From NCBI GenBank assembly GCA_016872775.1, contig VGZA01000047.1, positions 1 to 46,777 on the forward strand: a DNA stretch of 46,777 bases, written 5' to 3'. The notes below the pieces were generated by a model that saw only the letters and a program-made list of their open reading frames with translations, was not told the DNA's origin and did no database searches. Of this stretch, positions 15,393-23,679 are shown in pieces. The position numbers were made by a program, and so were the translations under genes. The first letter of the stretch is position 1, and every line of letters starts with the position of its first letter. This stretch comes from Planctomycetota bacterium (GTDB lineage: Bacteria; Planctomycetota; Planctomycetia; Pirellulales; Pirellulaceae).

Positions 15393-17378
15393 TCAGAGCG
15401 ACTGCAGGAACGCCAGCAGATCGTCGAGCTGGCCTGGCGCGGGTGGCGCATCGAGACCGTGCTGGAATTCCTCAAAGATCTCGCGCAGATTCGTGGCGCG
15501 ATTGTCGTGGAAAAGTCGTTGTCGTTGCGAGACGCCGCGCAGCGACGGCGGGTTAAACGATCGCTCGCCCTGGGAACTATGCAGACCGACGTCATAGGTC
15601 CCGGGTGTTGTGTAGCGCGCTGGAGCGTGACAGTCGGCGCATCCGGAGCGTTGGAAGAACTGTTGGCCGCGATCCCTGGCGCGAGCCTGAGCAAGTTCCT
15701 GGCCAGGAGAGCTGTCAGGGCGGCGGGTTTCGGCCAGCGATGGGGCGGGCGGCATCGTTTTCAAGAACGCCGCGATCGCGCGCACGTCGTCTTCGTTGGG
15801 AGAAGGTCCCTGCATCGTCGTTTCGATCGAGTGCCGGATTTGGGATTCCATTTCTTGAAAGCGCCCGTTCCAGGCCCACGGTCCGGTATCGGCGGTTCCT
15901 AGCAGCGACGGGACGCGTTTCGGATCACCATACGTTCCGTCGGTCGCGTTGTCATTCAGTCGGCCATTGGAATGCCCTTCAGTATGGCAGCTGTGGCAAC
16001 TGTACCATCCGTCACTCGACAAGCGAGCATCGTAGAAAAGTTCCTCGCCTCGAGCCGCCAGATTGGTAGCCGTCGAATTCGGAGAATCCGCCTTGCAGAG
16101 CATCACCGTCGCCGATCGCTCGAGGCGCTCCAGGTCGATAACCTCCAGCGAATCACTGTTCATGCAGGCCACATAGAGCTGCTGTCGGCGCGGCGAAACC
16201 GCCAGCGCGATCGGGCGGCGACCGACGTCGATCTGCCGGAAATAATTGGCGCCGACATCACTGATGCCGACCTGCGAGATACCGGCCAGAGCCACGATCT
16301 GTCGTCGATCGGTGGTCTCGAGGATGGCGGCGGGATCACCGGTTGCGCTGTCGGGGTAACCAAGGAAAAACAGACCGCCTGCCGGCGCCTCCCGCTGGGA
16401 ACTCAACAGCCAGTCGACCGGCAACCGCCGTACGACGTTGCGCATCACCTCGCCCCAATGCACATTGGATGGGGTGGTTGGCTCCTTCGCGCTCAGGCGC
16501 TGATGGGTCACCAGCAGATGATTCTGATCGTGGGAAAGGCAAGCGCCGGCGATGTTGTGTGCGTCGAGTTCATGATCGAATTCAACTCGGCGGGAGCTTT
16601 CATTCACGACGGCCAAACGACCGCCGAACGCATCGATCGCGACAATCCGCTCCGACGACAAACGCACCAGCCTGCGCGGCGCGAATGGCAGGTCGAGAAA
16701 GTCGCTGGACCATCGATCGCGCGGGTCGTTTTCGACGACCGCCGGGGCCGGAGCCGCATCCAATGCCAACCAATAGAGGCGGCGTCCCCAGAGCGACGCG
16801 ACGCACACCGATCGCTCGTCCAAAGACGGCAGCAGCGCAATCGGCGAATGACAGACAGGCCGGTTCCACGCGTGTCTCAGGTCCGCGTCGCACCAGTGCA
16901 GCAGCCGCAACTCGCCTGCCGCTTCGTCGGCAACAAGGACTTTCCGGCCTTGTTCCAGCGACACCGCGTGCGACAACCGCGTTCCAGCAACGTGCTCGCG
17001 AAGCAACTTGTTCGACGCTCCGTCAATCACCGCCAGGGTACCCGCGCGGTTGGCGACCAGAATTTCAAACGGATCGTCGCGGAGCACAATCGCAACGGGC
17101 CGACGCTCGGTGTCGACGACGGCATCGGCGAGAACTGCGGCACCAGGCGGTTCCGCGGCGCTCAACAGGAACTCCCTGTTGGCAGAGAAACCACCGATAG
17201 AGAAACCACCGGCGAGAAAAACGAACTGCAGTGCTTTCAGCGATGCCTGCAAGGCGGCGAACCACTTCCGAGTAATACGGTTTCCACTACGGTCGATCAA
17301 GGAACCACCGGCTCGTTGAAGTATGGCGGGCCACCGTAATGGTCTCGAGGCATCGGCCTCGTTCAGGCCCGCCGGCAA
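15393..17378 (-). CDS. Secreted c-type cytochrome with N-terminal beta-propeller region
   Basis: Up to 661 residues. After a basic stretch (RITRKWF) a hydrophobic segment near residues 42-60 acts as a signal or anchor. About 90-430 is a YVTN/YncE-like propeller made of repeated short strands such as LAVSPRRQQLYVACMNSDSL. The C-terminal region has two haem-c sites, CHSCH and CADCH, in a CcpA/MauG-like di-haem layout (GEELFYDARLSSDGWYSCHS and RGQQFFQRSGCADCH). It probably acts in the cell envelope in electron transfer or peroxidase-type chemistry; the substrate is unknown. The annotated start is a TTG without a good ribosome site. A later in-frame TTG near 17297 is possible. The stop abuts the IS3 remnant, but the C-terminus appears complete. 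Confidence 0.8.
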   Translation of the reverse strand: MPAGLNEADASRPLRWPAILQRAGGSLIDRSGNRITRKWFAALQASLKALQFVFLAGGFSIGGFSANREFLLSAAEPPGAAVLADAVVDTERRPVAIVLRDDPFEILVANRAGTLAVIDGASNKLLREHVAGTRLSHAVSLEQGRKVLVADEAAGELRLLHWCDADLRHAWNRPVCHSPIALLPSLDERSVCVASLWGRRLYWLALDAAPAPAVVENDPRDRWSSDFLDLPFAPRRLVRLSSERIVAIDAFGGRLAVVNESSRRVEFDHELDAHNIAGACLSHDQNHLLVTHQRLSAKEPTTPSNVHWGEVMRNVVRRLPVDWLLSSQREAPAGGLFFLGYPDSATGDPAAILETTDRRQIVALAGISQVGISDVGANYFRQIDVGRRPIALAVSPRRQQLYVACMNSDSLEVIDLERLERSATVMLCKADSPNSTATNLAARGEELFYDARLSSDGWYSCHSCHTEGHSNGRLNDNATDGTYGDPKRVPSLLGTADTGPWAWNGRFQEMESQIRHSIETTMQGPSPNEDDVRAIAAFLKTMPPAPSLAETRRPDSSPGQELAQARARDRGQQFFQRSGCADCHAPARYTTPGTYDVGLHSSQGERSFNPPSLRGVSQRQRLFHDNRATNLREIFEEFQHGLDAPPAPGQLDDLLAFLQSL

Positions 17379-17402
17379 TCTTCGGACGAACCAACGTTGC
17401 TG

Positions 17403-17606
17403 TCAAGCAAACACGTCGCACTCGCAACTGTGCAGCTTGTGCAGCAGCCGTTCCAGCCCGTCCAGTTCGTGCGTGAAATCGGAGAAGTGACTTGGCGGTA
17501 CCCCATTCAATTCGCCGTTTTTCTCGCTCCACCGATTCTTGCGGATGCGTTCTTCGACGAGATTCGCGAGCATCGCCAGTTCTTCACGAGTCAGTTCCAG
17601 AAACAT
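17403..17606 (-). CDS. Small conserved-type protein of unknown function
   Basis: 67 residues if started at the ATG at 17606 (MFLELTREELAMLANLVEER); a longer frame begins at 17666. The protein is almost entirely helical in appearance, with two amphipathic segments, LTREELAMLANLVEERI and HELDGLERLLHKLHS. It ends in a CEC pair. It resembles small uncharacterised helical-hairpin proteins common in bacteria. I cannot name a function. It lies just upstream of the cytochrome gene on the same strand. The ribosome site is weak. Confidence 0.5.
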   Translation of the reverse strand: MFLELTREELAMLANLVEERIRKNRWSEKNGELNGVPPSHFSDFTHELDGLERLLHKLHSCECDVFA

Positions 17607-18274
17607 GAACCACCCCTGGGACGATCGATCCCAGTTATCCAAGAATCCACTGTGCCAGGATCTCAACGAACAATCAAGCTACCAATCGAGCAAGCTGCAA
17701 GAAGAGCAGGCTGCCAATAGAGTGGCAATCAGCACGTGGGGAGGAATTGGGTGCACTCAGTCGGGGGCTTCCTTGCTCACCACGAAACAGGAAAACAAAC
17801 GGCATCTTGCAGCAACGAGCCACAAGGTGCCGTTCTTCCACTCCGGCACCGCCCTTAATAGATTGCAAACCGAGTGCCATTCGGGTCCGACGTGAAAAAA
17901 CGGCGGACTTTTTGTCGTTTCAGCGGGAAAAATCGCTGCTGTTTTCCATGTGCAAACCCGGTTCGCAGCCACCTGTTCCTCCGAATGCGTGCAATTCCGG
18001 ACGTGCGTGCGCGGATCCGACCGCGCGCCTTGGCCTGGCGGTTCCCAGCCTTTGGGGCGAACGAGGCCCTTGGGGCGTACAAGGCTTGGGGCATGCCGAC
18101 CTGAAATCACCAGAAATTGCCGACCGCGGTGATTTATCCCTCGCCGTTTTGTGACCTAAAGCTCCTTGTAGTTGCCGTCGGATTTTCGCCCCCGTGGTAA
18201 TCATGAGATTTGCGGCATCCGACATGGCGGTGCCAGAACGGCAGAAAGCCCCGTACCGATAGGGTGGATCGCCG
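17607..18274. other. Intergenic region without a supported gene
   Basis: Several frames are open here on both strands, but none gives a recognisable protein, a good ribosome site or convincing composition. It contains the short repeat at 18052-18091. The 3' part is the leader of the Flp-like gene; GATAGGGTGG at 18259-18268 may be its ribosome site. I see no RNA gene. Confidence 0.5.
18052..18091. repeat. Short tandem-like repeat built on TTGGGGCG
   Basis: Units begin at 18052 (TTGGGGCGAACGAGGCCC), 18070 (TTGGGGCGTACAAGGC) and 18086 (TTGGGGC...), with an 18/16-bp period. It is noncoding and 180 bp upstream of the Flp-like gene. No known element is recognised. Confidence 0.55.
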
Positions 18275-18538
18275 ATGAAGAAACTCAAACGGTTCCTGCG
18301 TTCCGAGGAGAGGCCAACCGCGGTCGAATACGCCGTGATGTTGGCGCTGATCCTGCGGGCGTGCTTGGCGGCCGTCACCTTGGTTGGCTCGGCGACCTCC
18401 TCCAGTTTCAACAACTCGAATAGCGCGATCGAAGCGGCAATAGGGTCGCAAGACGTCCCGACCGGCTCGACCCCCGGACGCTTAAATCAGGTTTCCATCC
18501 CAGCGCACAAACGCTTCCATCGCGAAATATTCCGGTAA
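18275..18538 (+). CDS. Flp-type (type IVb) pilin-like protein, probably degenerate
   Basis: 87 residues. The start MKKLKRFLRSEERPTAVEYA and the following hydrophobic helix MLALILRACLAAVTLVG match planctomycete Flp pilins, which normally read EEGPTAVEYAVMLALI. The conserved Gly just before the prepilin-peptidase cut is Arg here (codon AGG; GGG differs by one base). A second Arg sits inside the membrane helix. The frame continues beyond the normal pilin end and overlaps the convergent gene at 18482 by 57 nt, suggesting that the original stop was lost. No tad or other pilus gene is nearby. I consider it a decaying orphan copy rather than a working pilin. Confidence 0.6.
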   Translation: MKKLKRFLRSEERPTAVEYAVMLALILRACLAAVTLVGSATSSSFNNSNSAIEAAIGSQDVPTGSTPGRLNQVSIPAHKRFHREIFR

Positions 18539-20374
18539 GCCGATACGGTTGTACTTGTCGGCGGTACCCCGATTGCGATCCTCGGCTCGCTGCCAGAATT
18601 GGCGCGGATCGGTTCCCGGAAACAGCGCGTCGTCTTTCTGGCTCTCGTGCATGAAAATCGCTTCACGCTTCTGGTAGAGGTCACTGGGACTGAGCGGCAC
18701 GCAGATTTCGATCTCGTGCAGGTCGTATTCCTGCCAGGCGCCCCGGTACAGCAACGCTTCCGCCCGACTCCCCGATTGCGATTCCTTTTCCCGCATAGCG
18801 CGAAAAATTGCCTCGGCACACATGCGGTGAGTGCCGTGGGGATCGGATAGGTCGCCCGCCACGTAGACCTGCTGCGGATCGACGCGGTCGATCAATTCGC
18901 GGATGATGGCGACATCCTCCGGACCGATCGGACGTTTCGCGATGGTGCCCGTGCGGTAAAACGGCAGGTCGAGGAAATGCAAGTGCTCTTCCCGGCAGCC
19001 GACTTCCAGGGCACCGGCCTTCGCTTCGCTCCAGCGAATCAGCGCCTTGATCTTCAGCACCGTATCCACATCGGGATCCCCCGGTTGTTTGCGCACAAAC
19101 GACTCGTTCACCGATTGTTCAACGAGCTCCGTTTTTTCCTGGTCGATTCCGAACAACCGGTTGAATTCCGTGGCGAAATCGGCGACCCGCTTGGCGTCGT
19201 GGTCGAAGACGGCGATGTTTCCGCTGGTCATGTAGGCAATGTGGACTTCATGACCGTCTTCAACCAAACGGATCAGTGTCCCGCCCATGCTGATGACGTC
19301 GTCATCGGGGTGCGGGCTGAAGCAGATGATCCGCTTGCGTTCCGTACCGGCCGGATGGTAGTTGATCGTCTCCATCATCCAGCGGAAAACCTGATGGGCG
19401 ACTTTTTCGGCGGGGCCATGTTCGCGGAGCAACTCGTGCAGATGGTGTTCGCGGAAGTCCTCGTCGTCGAGCTTCAAAAAGGCCTTGCCGGTTTTTTCCG
19501 CGAGCCACAACACGGCCCGTTTGATCATGTTCTTCGTCCACGGGAGACTTCCCAGCAGCCATGGCGTGGCGAAACCGGTGAGATCCTCGGCGGCGGCGCC
19601 GTCGAGCAGCACGATGGCGTCGCCATGATCCTGCAGGTAACTGGCGGGAACTCGTTCGGATACCGGTCCCTCGACCGTCTGCTTGATGATGGGCGCTTTG
19701 TGCTCGCCCAGGGCCAGCAACAGGATCTTTCGCGCATCGAGGATCGTATCGATGCCGAGTGAAATTGCCTGGGCCGGCACATTATCAACGCCGAAAAAAT
19801 CGCTGGCCGCCGCTTTGCGTGTGACGGGATCGAGCGTGCAAAGCCGAGTTCGGCTGCTGCGCGCGCTGAACGGTTCATTAAAGCCAATATGCCCGTTGCG
19901 CCCGATGCCGAGGATCATCAGATCGATCCCGCCCGCCCGATCGATCTGCGCCTCATACTCCTGGCAATAAGCCGCCATCTGCGACGTCGGCACCGTGCCA
20001 TCGGGGATATGGATGTTGCGTTCGGGAATGTTGACCTGATTGAAGAAATGCTCGCGCATCCAGCGATGGTAACTTTGCAGCTGGCCCCGACTTATTCCGA
20101 AATACTCATCCAGATTGAACGTCTCGACGTTCGACAGGTCGAGCCCCTCGTCCTTGTGCATCCGGATCAGTTCGCGATAGACGCCGACGGGAGTCGACCC
20201 AGTTGGCAGCCCAAGCACTGCGGTCTGGCCCAGCGCGTTGCGCTCGCGGATCACCCCGGCGACGATCCGCGCCACATGCCGCGCCAGTTCGCTGCCGGAA
20301 TCAAAGACATAACAGGGAAGCCGGCCGCCCGGAACACGGCGGGCTTTGTTATTCGAAGTCAATTGGCTTGCCAT
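18482..20374 (-). CDS. Glucosamine-6-phosphate deaminase-like/LmbE (PIG-L) deacetylase fusion
   Basis: 630 residues in two enzyme-like halves. Residues about 20-275 match NagB: GLPTGSTPVGVYRELI, FNLDEYFG (D89) and GIGRNGHIGFNEP (H162, E167). Residues about 345-600 match the LmbE/PIG-L zinc deacetylase fold: CFSPHPDDDVISMGG (354-365 region) and a later GDLSDPHGTHRMCAEA with the third metal-ligand His. LmbE-type enzymes remove acetyl groups from N-acetylglucosamine-type substrates, and NagB isomerises and deaminates glucosamine-6-phosphate. The fusion therefore suggests consecutive handling of amino sugars. Similar fusions are annotated in other bacteria as NagB-like. It is divergent from the DUF1501 gene across 111 bp. 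Confidence 0.88.
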   Translation of the reverse strand: MASQLTSNNKARRVPGGRLPCYVFDSGSELARHVARIVAGVIRERNALGQTAVLGLPTGSTPVGVYRELIRMHKDEGLDLSNVETFNLDEYFGISRGQLQSYHRWMREHFFNQVNIPERNIHIPDGTVPTSQMAAYCQEYEAQIDRAGGIDLMILGIGRNGHIGFNEPFSARSSRTRLCTLDPVTRKAAASDFFGVDNVPAQAISLGIDTILDARKILLLALGEHKAPIIKQTVEGPVSERVPASYLQDHGDAIVLLDGAAAEDLTGFATPWLLGSLPWTKNMIKRAVLWLAEKTGKAFLKLDDEDFREHHLHELLREHGPAEKVAHQVFRWMMETINYHPAGTERKRIICFSPHPDDDVISMGGTLIRLVEDGHEVHIAYMTSGNIAVFDHDAKRVADFATEFNRLFGIDQEKTELVEQSVNESFVRKQPGDPDVDTVLKIKALIRWSEAKAGALEVGCREEHLHFLDLPFYRTGTIAKRPIGPEDVAIIRELIDRVDPQQVYVAGDLSDPHGTHRMCAEAIFRAMREKESQSGSRAEALLYRGAWQEYDLHEIEICVPLSPSDLYQKREAIFMHESQKDDALFPGTDPRQFWQRAEDRNRGTADKYNRIGLPEYFAMEAFVRWDGNLI

Positions 20375-20485
20375 GGGGAATACAACGAGTGAGAATGTTC
20401 GTCGAGGTAGGAATCTGCGTTGGAGGCGTCGGGCCCGTGGCCGAAGCGATGTCTAGAGTATGACACAGGCTAGGGAGATACCACA

Positions 20486-21967
20486 ATGGCAGGCGCGGAC
20501 ACGGGCTCTGGGCAGTTTCACAAGCATGACGGGATCACGCGCCGTTCGATGCTCGCCGCGAGCGGACTGGGCTTGTGCGGCCTCAGCCTGCCGCAATATC
20601 TTGCGGCGCGGGATCGCGCCCCCTCGTTCGCAAACCTGGAACAAGACGCTGGCCAGGCTTCCCGACCGGAAGCGGGTGGCACCGCCGATCCGCTCCACGC
20701 CAGCTTCGGGCGCGCCAAAGCCTGCATCATGCTGTTCATGTGGGGAGGACCAGCCCACCAGGATACATGGGATTTGAAACCCGATGCGCCGGCCGAAGTC
20801 CGCGGCGAATTCCGGCCGATAGCGACGGCAGTGCCAGGAATTACGATCGGCGAACACTTTCCCGAACTGGCGCTCCGCACCGATCGGCTCTGCCAGATCC
20901 GATCGATGACGCACAATAATGCCGATCATACGATTTCGACGCACTATCTGTTGACAGGAATGCCGCCGCCGGCGGTCACCGACATTCGGGCACAGTGGCC
21001 GGCGCTGGGGTCGGTGCTCAGCCGGCTGGGGCGAGGCCAGGGAGTACTGCCGCCATTTATTTCGATGCGGCCGAAACTGGAAAACGACGTTCCGCGATTC
21101 GTGGAACAGAGCCAGGGACAGTTTGCGGGTTGGCTGGGGCCGCTGTACGATCCGATGACTTTGGACCAGGATCCCAGTCGCGACGATTATCGGATCGGGG
21201 AACTGCGGCCGCGCGACGGGCTAGACGAAGCGCGCTTGCGCGACCGGCAGTTGCTCCGCCGAACGCTTTCCGCGGGACCATTCGGGGTGCCACCGCCGAT
21301 GGCAGCCCACGGCGCTAATATGGAGCGCGCTCTTCGGCTCTTAACTTCGGCTGCCGACGAAAAAGGGGCGTTTGACCTGGAGCAGGAGTCGCCGGAAATG
21401 CGCGACCGGTATGGCCGGAATCCGCACGGGCAGTCGGTGCTCCAAGCGCGACGGCTGATCGAGCGAGGCGTTCCGTTGGTCACCGTATTCTGGCCCAACG
21501 ACGGGATCAAGAATGTCAGCGTCTATTGGGATACGCACAGCCGCAATTTTATCGACCTGAAAGAGCGACTGATGCCGGTGGCCGACCGGGCGTTCTCGGC
21601 GTTGCTGGACGATCTCCGCGACCGGGGGATGCTCGACAACACGTTGATTCTCTGGACGGGCGAGTTCGGTCGGACGCCGCGCATCGGGCAGCGCAACAGC
21701 GACGCCGGTGCGGGGCCCGACGGCCGGGACCACTGGCCCGGCTGCTTCACCTCGGTCCTGGCGGGCGCCGGCGTGATGCCGGGCTCGATCTACGGTCGGT
21801 CGGACCGGCATGCGGCCTACCCCGCCAGTGACCCGGTCTGGCCTGTCGACCTGTTTGCGACGGTCTACCATCTGCTGGGTGTGGCGCCCGAGCAGACGGT
21901 CGAAGATTCGTCGGGGCGACCGCATTTCGTACGACCAGGCCGGGTAATCACGGAACTGCTGGCGTAG
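20486..21967 (+). CDS. DUF1501 family exported protein
   Basis: 493 residues. The N-terminus ITRRSMLAASGLGLCGLSL is a Tat-type signal, and export is expected. The body matches the DUF1501 (sulfatase/alkaline-phosphatase-like) family abundant in planctomycetes: ACIMLFMWGGPAHQDTWDLK, MTHNNADHTISTHYLLTG, NTLILWTGEFGRTPRI and GRDHWPGCFTSVLAGAGV. These positions include the His/Asp metal-type residues of the phosphatase fold. Substrates are unknown; family members often accompany cytochrome-type DUF1549/1553 proteins, which are not next to this gene. GGGAG at 20473-20477 precedes the ATG. It converges with the TPR gene, 50 bp apart. Confidence 0.88.
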   Translation: MAGADTGSGQFHKHDGITRRSMLAASGLGLCGLSLPQYLAARDRAPSFANLEQDAGQASRPEAGGTADPLHASFGRAKACIMLFMWGGPAHQDTWDLKPDAPAEVRGEFRPIATAVPGITIGEHFPELALRTDRLCQIRSMTHNNADHTISTHYLLTGMPPPAVTDIRAQWPALGSVLSRLGRGQGVLPPFISMRPKLENDVPRFVEQSQGQFAGWLGPLYDPMTLDQDPSRDDYRIGELRPRDGLDEARLRDRQLLRRTLSAGPFGVPPPMAAHGANMERALRLLTSAADEKGAFDLEQESPEMRDRYGRNPHGQSVLQARRLIERGVPLVTVFWPNDGIKNVSVYWDTHSRNFIDLKERLMPVADRAFSALLDDLRDRGMLDNTLILWTGEFGRTPRIGQRNSDAGAGPDGRDHWPGCFTSVLAGAGVMPGSIYGRSDRHAAYPASDPVWPVDLFATVYHLLGVAPEQTVEDSSGRPHFVRPGRVITELLA

Positions 21968-22017
21968 CACGCTTTCCGGCGGCGGGGTGGGGCGGGTCTG
22001 GCGGGTGCGCGGAATCG

Positions 22018-22998
22018 TCAAAACAGGTTAGCGTTCGGCTCGAATCCCTTTTCGACCAACTTCTTCAGTTCCGCCTGTGCTTCGTCGAGCCGTTCCAGCC
22101 GCCGCAGGACCAGAACGCGATGAAAACGGATCACGGCGGTGTTGCGCATGTGGCTGCGCAAGGCCCGTGCCGCGATGCGCGGGTCGGGCGTCGATTGGCG
22201 GATCTCATTCACGTTTCGCTCCAACGAACTCTGCTCGTCATTTAACGCGCGCGTCAGATCCTCCAGTGCCGCGGAGTCATTTCCCAGCAGATAGTTCAGG
22301 AACCCGCGGGTGTCGAGCAGCGCGGGCAATTCAGCGCGGCGCGTCTGCTCCATCCAGCGAACGGCCTTTTCGGCATCATCGCGAGCCGCTTCGAGCGTCT
22401 TCGCGTCGAGCGGTGTTTCGGATTCGATTGTGGCGTGCCACTGTGCCACCGCAATGCCGTAGGCGCGCGTGTTGTGGGCTTCGGCGAGCAATTGTTCGCG
22501 CCGATCGTCGACCCCTTCCAGCAACAACGATTCCAGCGGACCCGGGTCGGCAAGCGCGATCGCCTGTTTCTCGAGCGTTTCAAAAATCGCCTGGATATCG
22601 GCCTGCGCCTGAGCGTGCTGGCGCAGTTGCTGATAACAACCGCTGCGGAACAACAGCAATCCCACGTTGCTCGGTTGGCGTTCGAGCAGCCAGCCACAGG
22701 CATCGATCGCCCGTTGGAACAAGCCCTCTTCGGCGAGCAACTGCATATGCAACTGCCGCAACCATGGCGCATCCGGGCTGGCGGCGATCGCTTTCTCGAC
22801 CAGTTCCCGAGCCGCCGTGATCTTTCCCGCCAATTGCAACTCTTCGGCCGCGGCCCCTTTCCAACGGGCCATTTCTTCGGGCCAGGCTCGCCAGAACAAC
22901 GGCCCCGCTACCAGCCCGATCGTGGCCACCAATACCAGACGGCGCGACCAGGGCGAATTGGCGGGGCGAGGCGGCTCTACAAAGGTGAGGTCGGACAT
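22018..22998 (-). CDS. Membrane-anchored tetratricopeptide-repeat protein
   Basis: 326 residues with one N-terminal transmembrane helix (RLVLVATIGLVAGPLFW, about residues 20-36). The rest is helical repeats of TPR type. Recognisable units include EELQLAGKITAARELVEKAI and LLLFRSGCYQQLRQHAQAQ, and a third segment after residue 200 (LDTRGFLNYLLGNDSAALED). The C-terminal helix pair RVLVLRRLERLDEAQAELKK may be a further unit. TPR domains mediate protein contacts; no partner can be named. No good ribosome site is visible at the ATG, so the start is less certain. Confidence 0.75.
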   Translation of the reverse strand: MSDLTFVEPPRPANSPWSRRLVLVATIGLVAGPLFWRAWPEEMARWKGAAAEELQLAGKITAARELVEKAIAASPDAPWLRQLHMQLLAEEGLFQRAIDACGWLLERQPSNVGLLLFRSGCYQQLRQHAQAQADIQAIFETLEKQAIALADPGPLESLLLEGVDDRREQLLAEAHNTRAYGIAVAQWHATIESETPLDAKTLEAARDDAEKAVRWMEQTRRAELPALLDTRGFLNYLLGNDSAALEDLTRALNDEQSSLERNVNEIRQSTPDPRIAARALRSHMRNTAVIRFHRVLVLRRLERLDEAQAELKKLVEKGFEPNANLF

Positions 22999-23282
22999 CG
23001 GTCGCAGTCGGACGGTTGGGTGAAAGCGAGTTTGCCGCCCTCTTTATACCCCACACCTTGGGAGGCCTCGTCGAGCGCTGGCATCGGGCTTCCGGCCTGG
23101 GTACGGCCCGATTTCCGCCAACCTACGCCAAGCGCCGCCCGCTGGCAACCCCGCCCCCACGCGAAGTCCCGGGATCCCCGGCCCGCGGTGCAAGTGCGGC
23201 TTTTCCATCTCAGGACGATCGAGTACCATCGTATGCGCAATGGTCGGCACGTTCGAATTTCTGTTAGTTCAAGGAGTCTCCC

Positions 23283-23606
23283 ATGCCGCTTTTTGAGATC
23301 GAAACTGACGCGCACATCATTATTACCTGGGCCGCTAATGACCAGGCGGCCAATGAAGTCGTCGCCAACGCTTATCCGAATGATACCGTGATTCGATTGA
23401 CCAAGCGTCCCCGGGATACTTGGGTCATCTCCAAGGGCGTGCTGGGGTTGGCGGAAAAAGACAGTCCCTGTAATGTGGCGCGCGATTGCCTCGCCAAAGC
23501 CGCGGGGGACAAAGTGCATGCGATCCGACTCTACATGCACGAAACCGGCGACGATCTCGAACGGGCTCGACGTGTTATCGAATCGAATATGGTGATGGGC
23601 TGGTAG
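23283..23606 (+). CDS. Unknown 107-residue protein, probably conserved in planctomycetes
   Basis: I do not recognise a named domain. The protein begins MPLFEIETDAHIIITWA and ends AIRLYMHETGDDLERARRV, then IESNMVMGW. It looks globular, mixed alpha/beta and cytosolic. Two cysteines (C62, C68) sit in the central SPCNVARDCLAKA segment. AAGGAG at 23271-23276 with a 6-nt gap makes the start firm. The gene is single, flanked by divergent and convergent genes, and has its own upstream region of about 280 bp. The composition is ordinary for the region, so it is likely a real, expressed gene. Confidence 0.7.
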   Translation: MPLFEIETDAHIIITWAANDQAANEVVANAYPNDTVIRLTKRPRDTWVISKGVLGLAEKDSPCNVARDCLAKAAGDKVHAIRLYMHETGDDLERARRVIESNMVMGW

Positions 23607-23679
23607 CCGGTCGATCCATTTCTGTTGGTCGGCGGACCCGCAGGTCGCGCCTGTGCCTCGAGCGCCGATTCAAGGTCGA

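Noticed and set aside
15972-17339. 455-codon plus-strand frame opposite the cytochrome gene
   Set aside because: Antisense shadow; the minus strand has two haem motifs, the propeller repeats and a signal segment.
17607-18274. Possible small genes in the 17.6-18.3 kb gap
   Set aside because: Several frames of 60-135 codons are open on both strands, but they lack ribosome sites and family likeness, and overlap each other.
18190-18274. Possible riboswitch upstream of the Flp-like gene
   Set aside because: I looked for a cyclic-di-GMP (GEMM) core; the conserved bases are not there.
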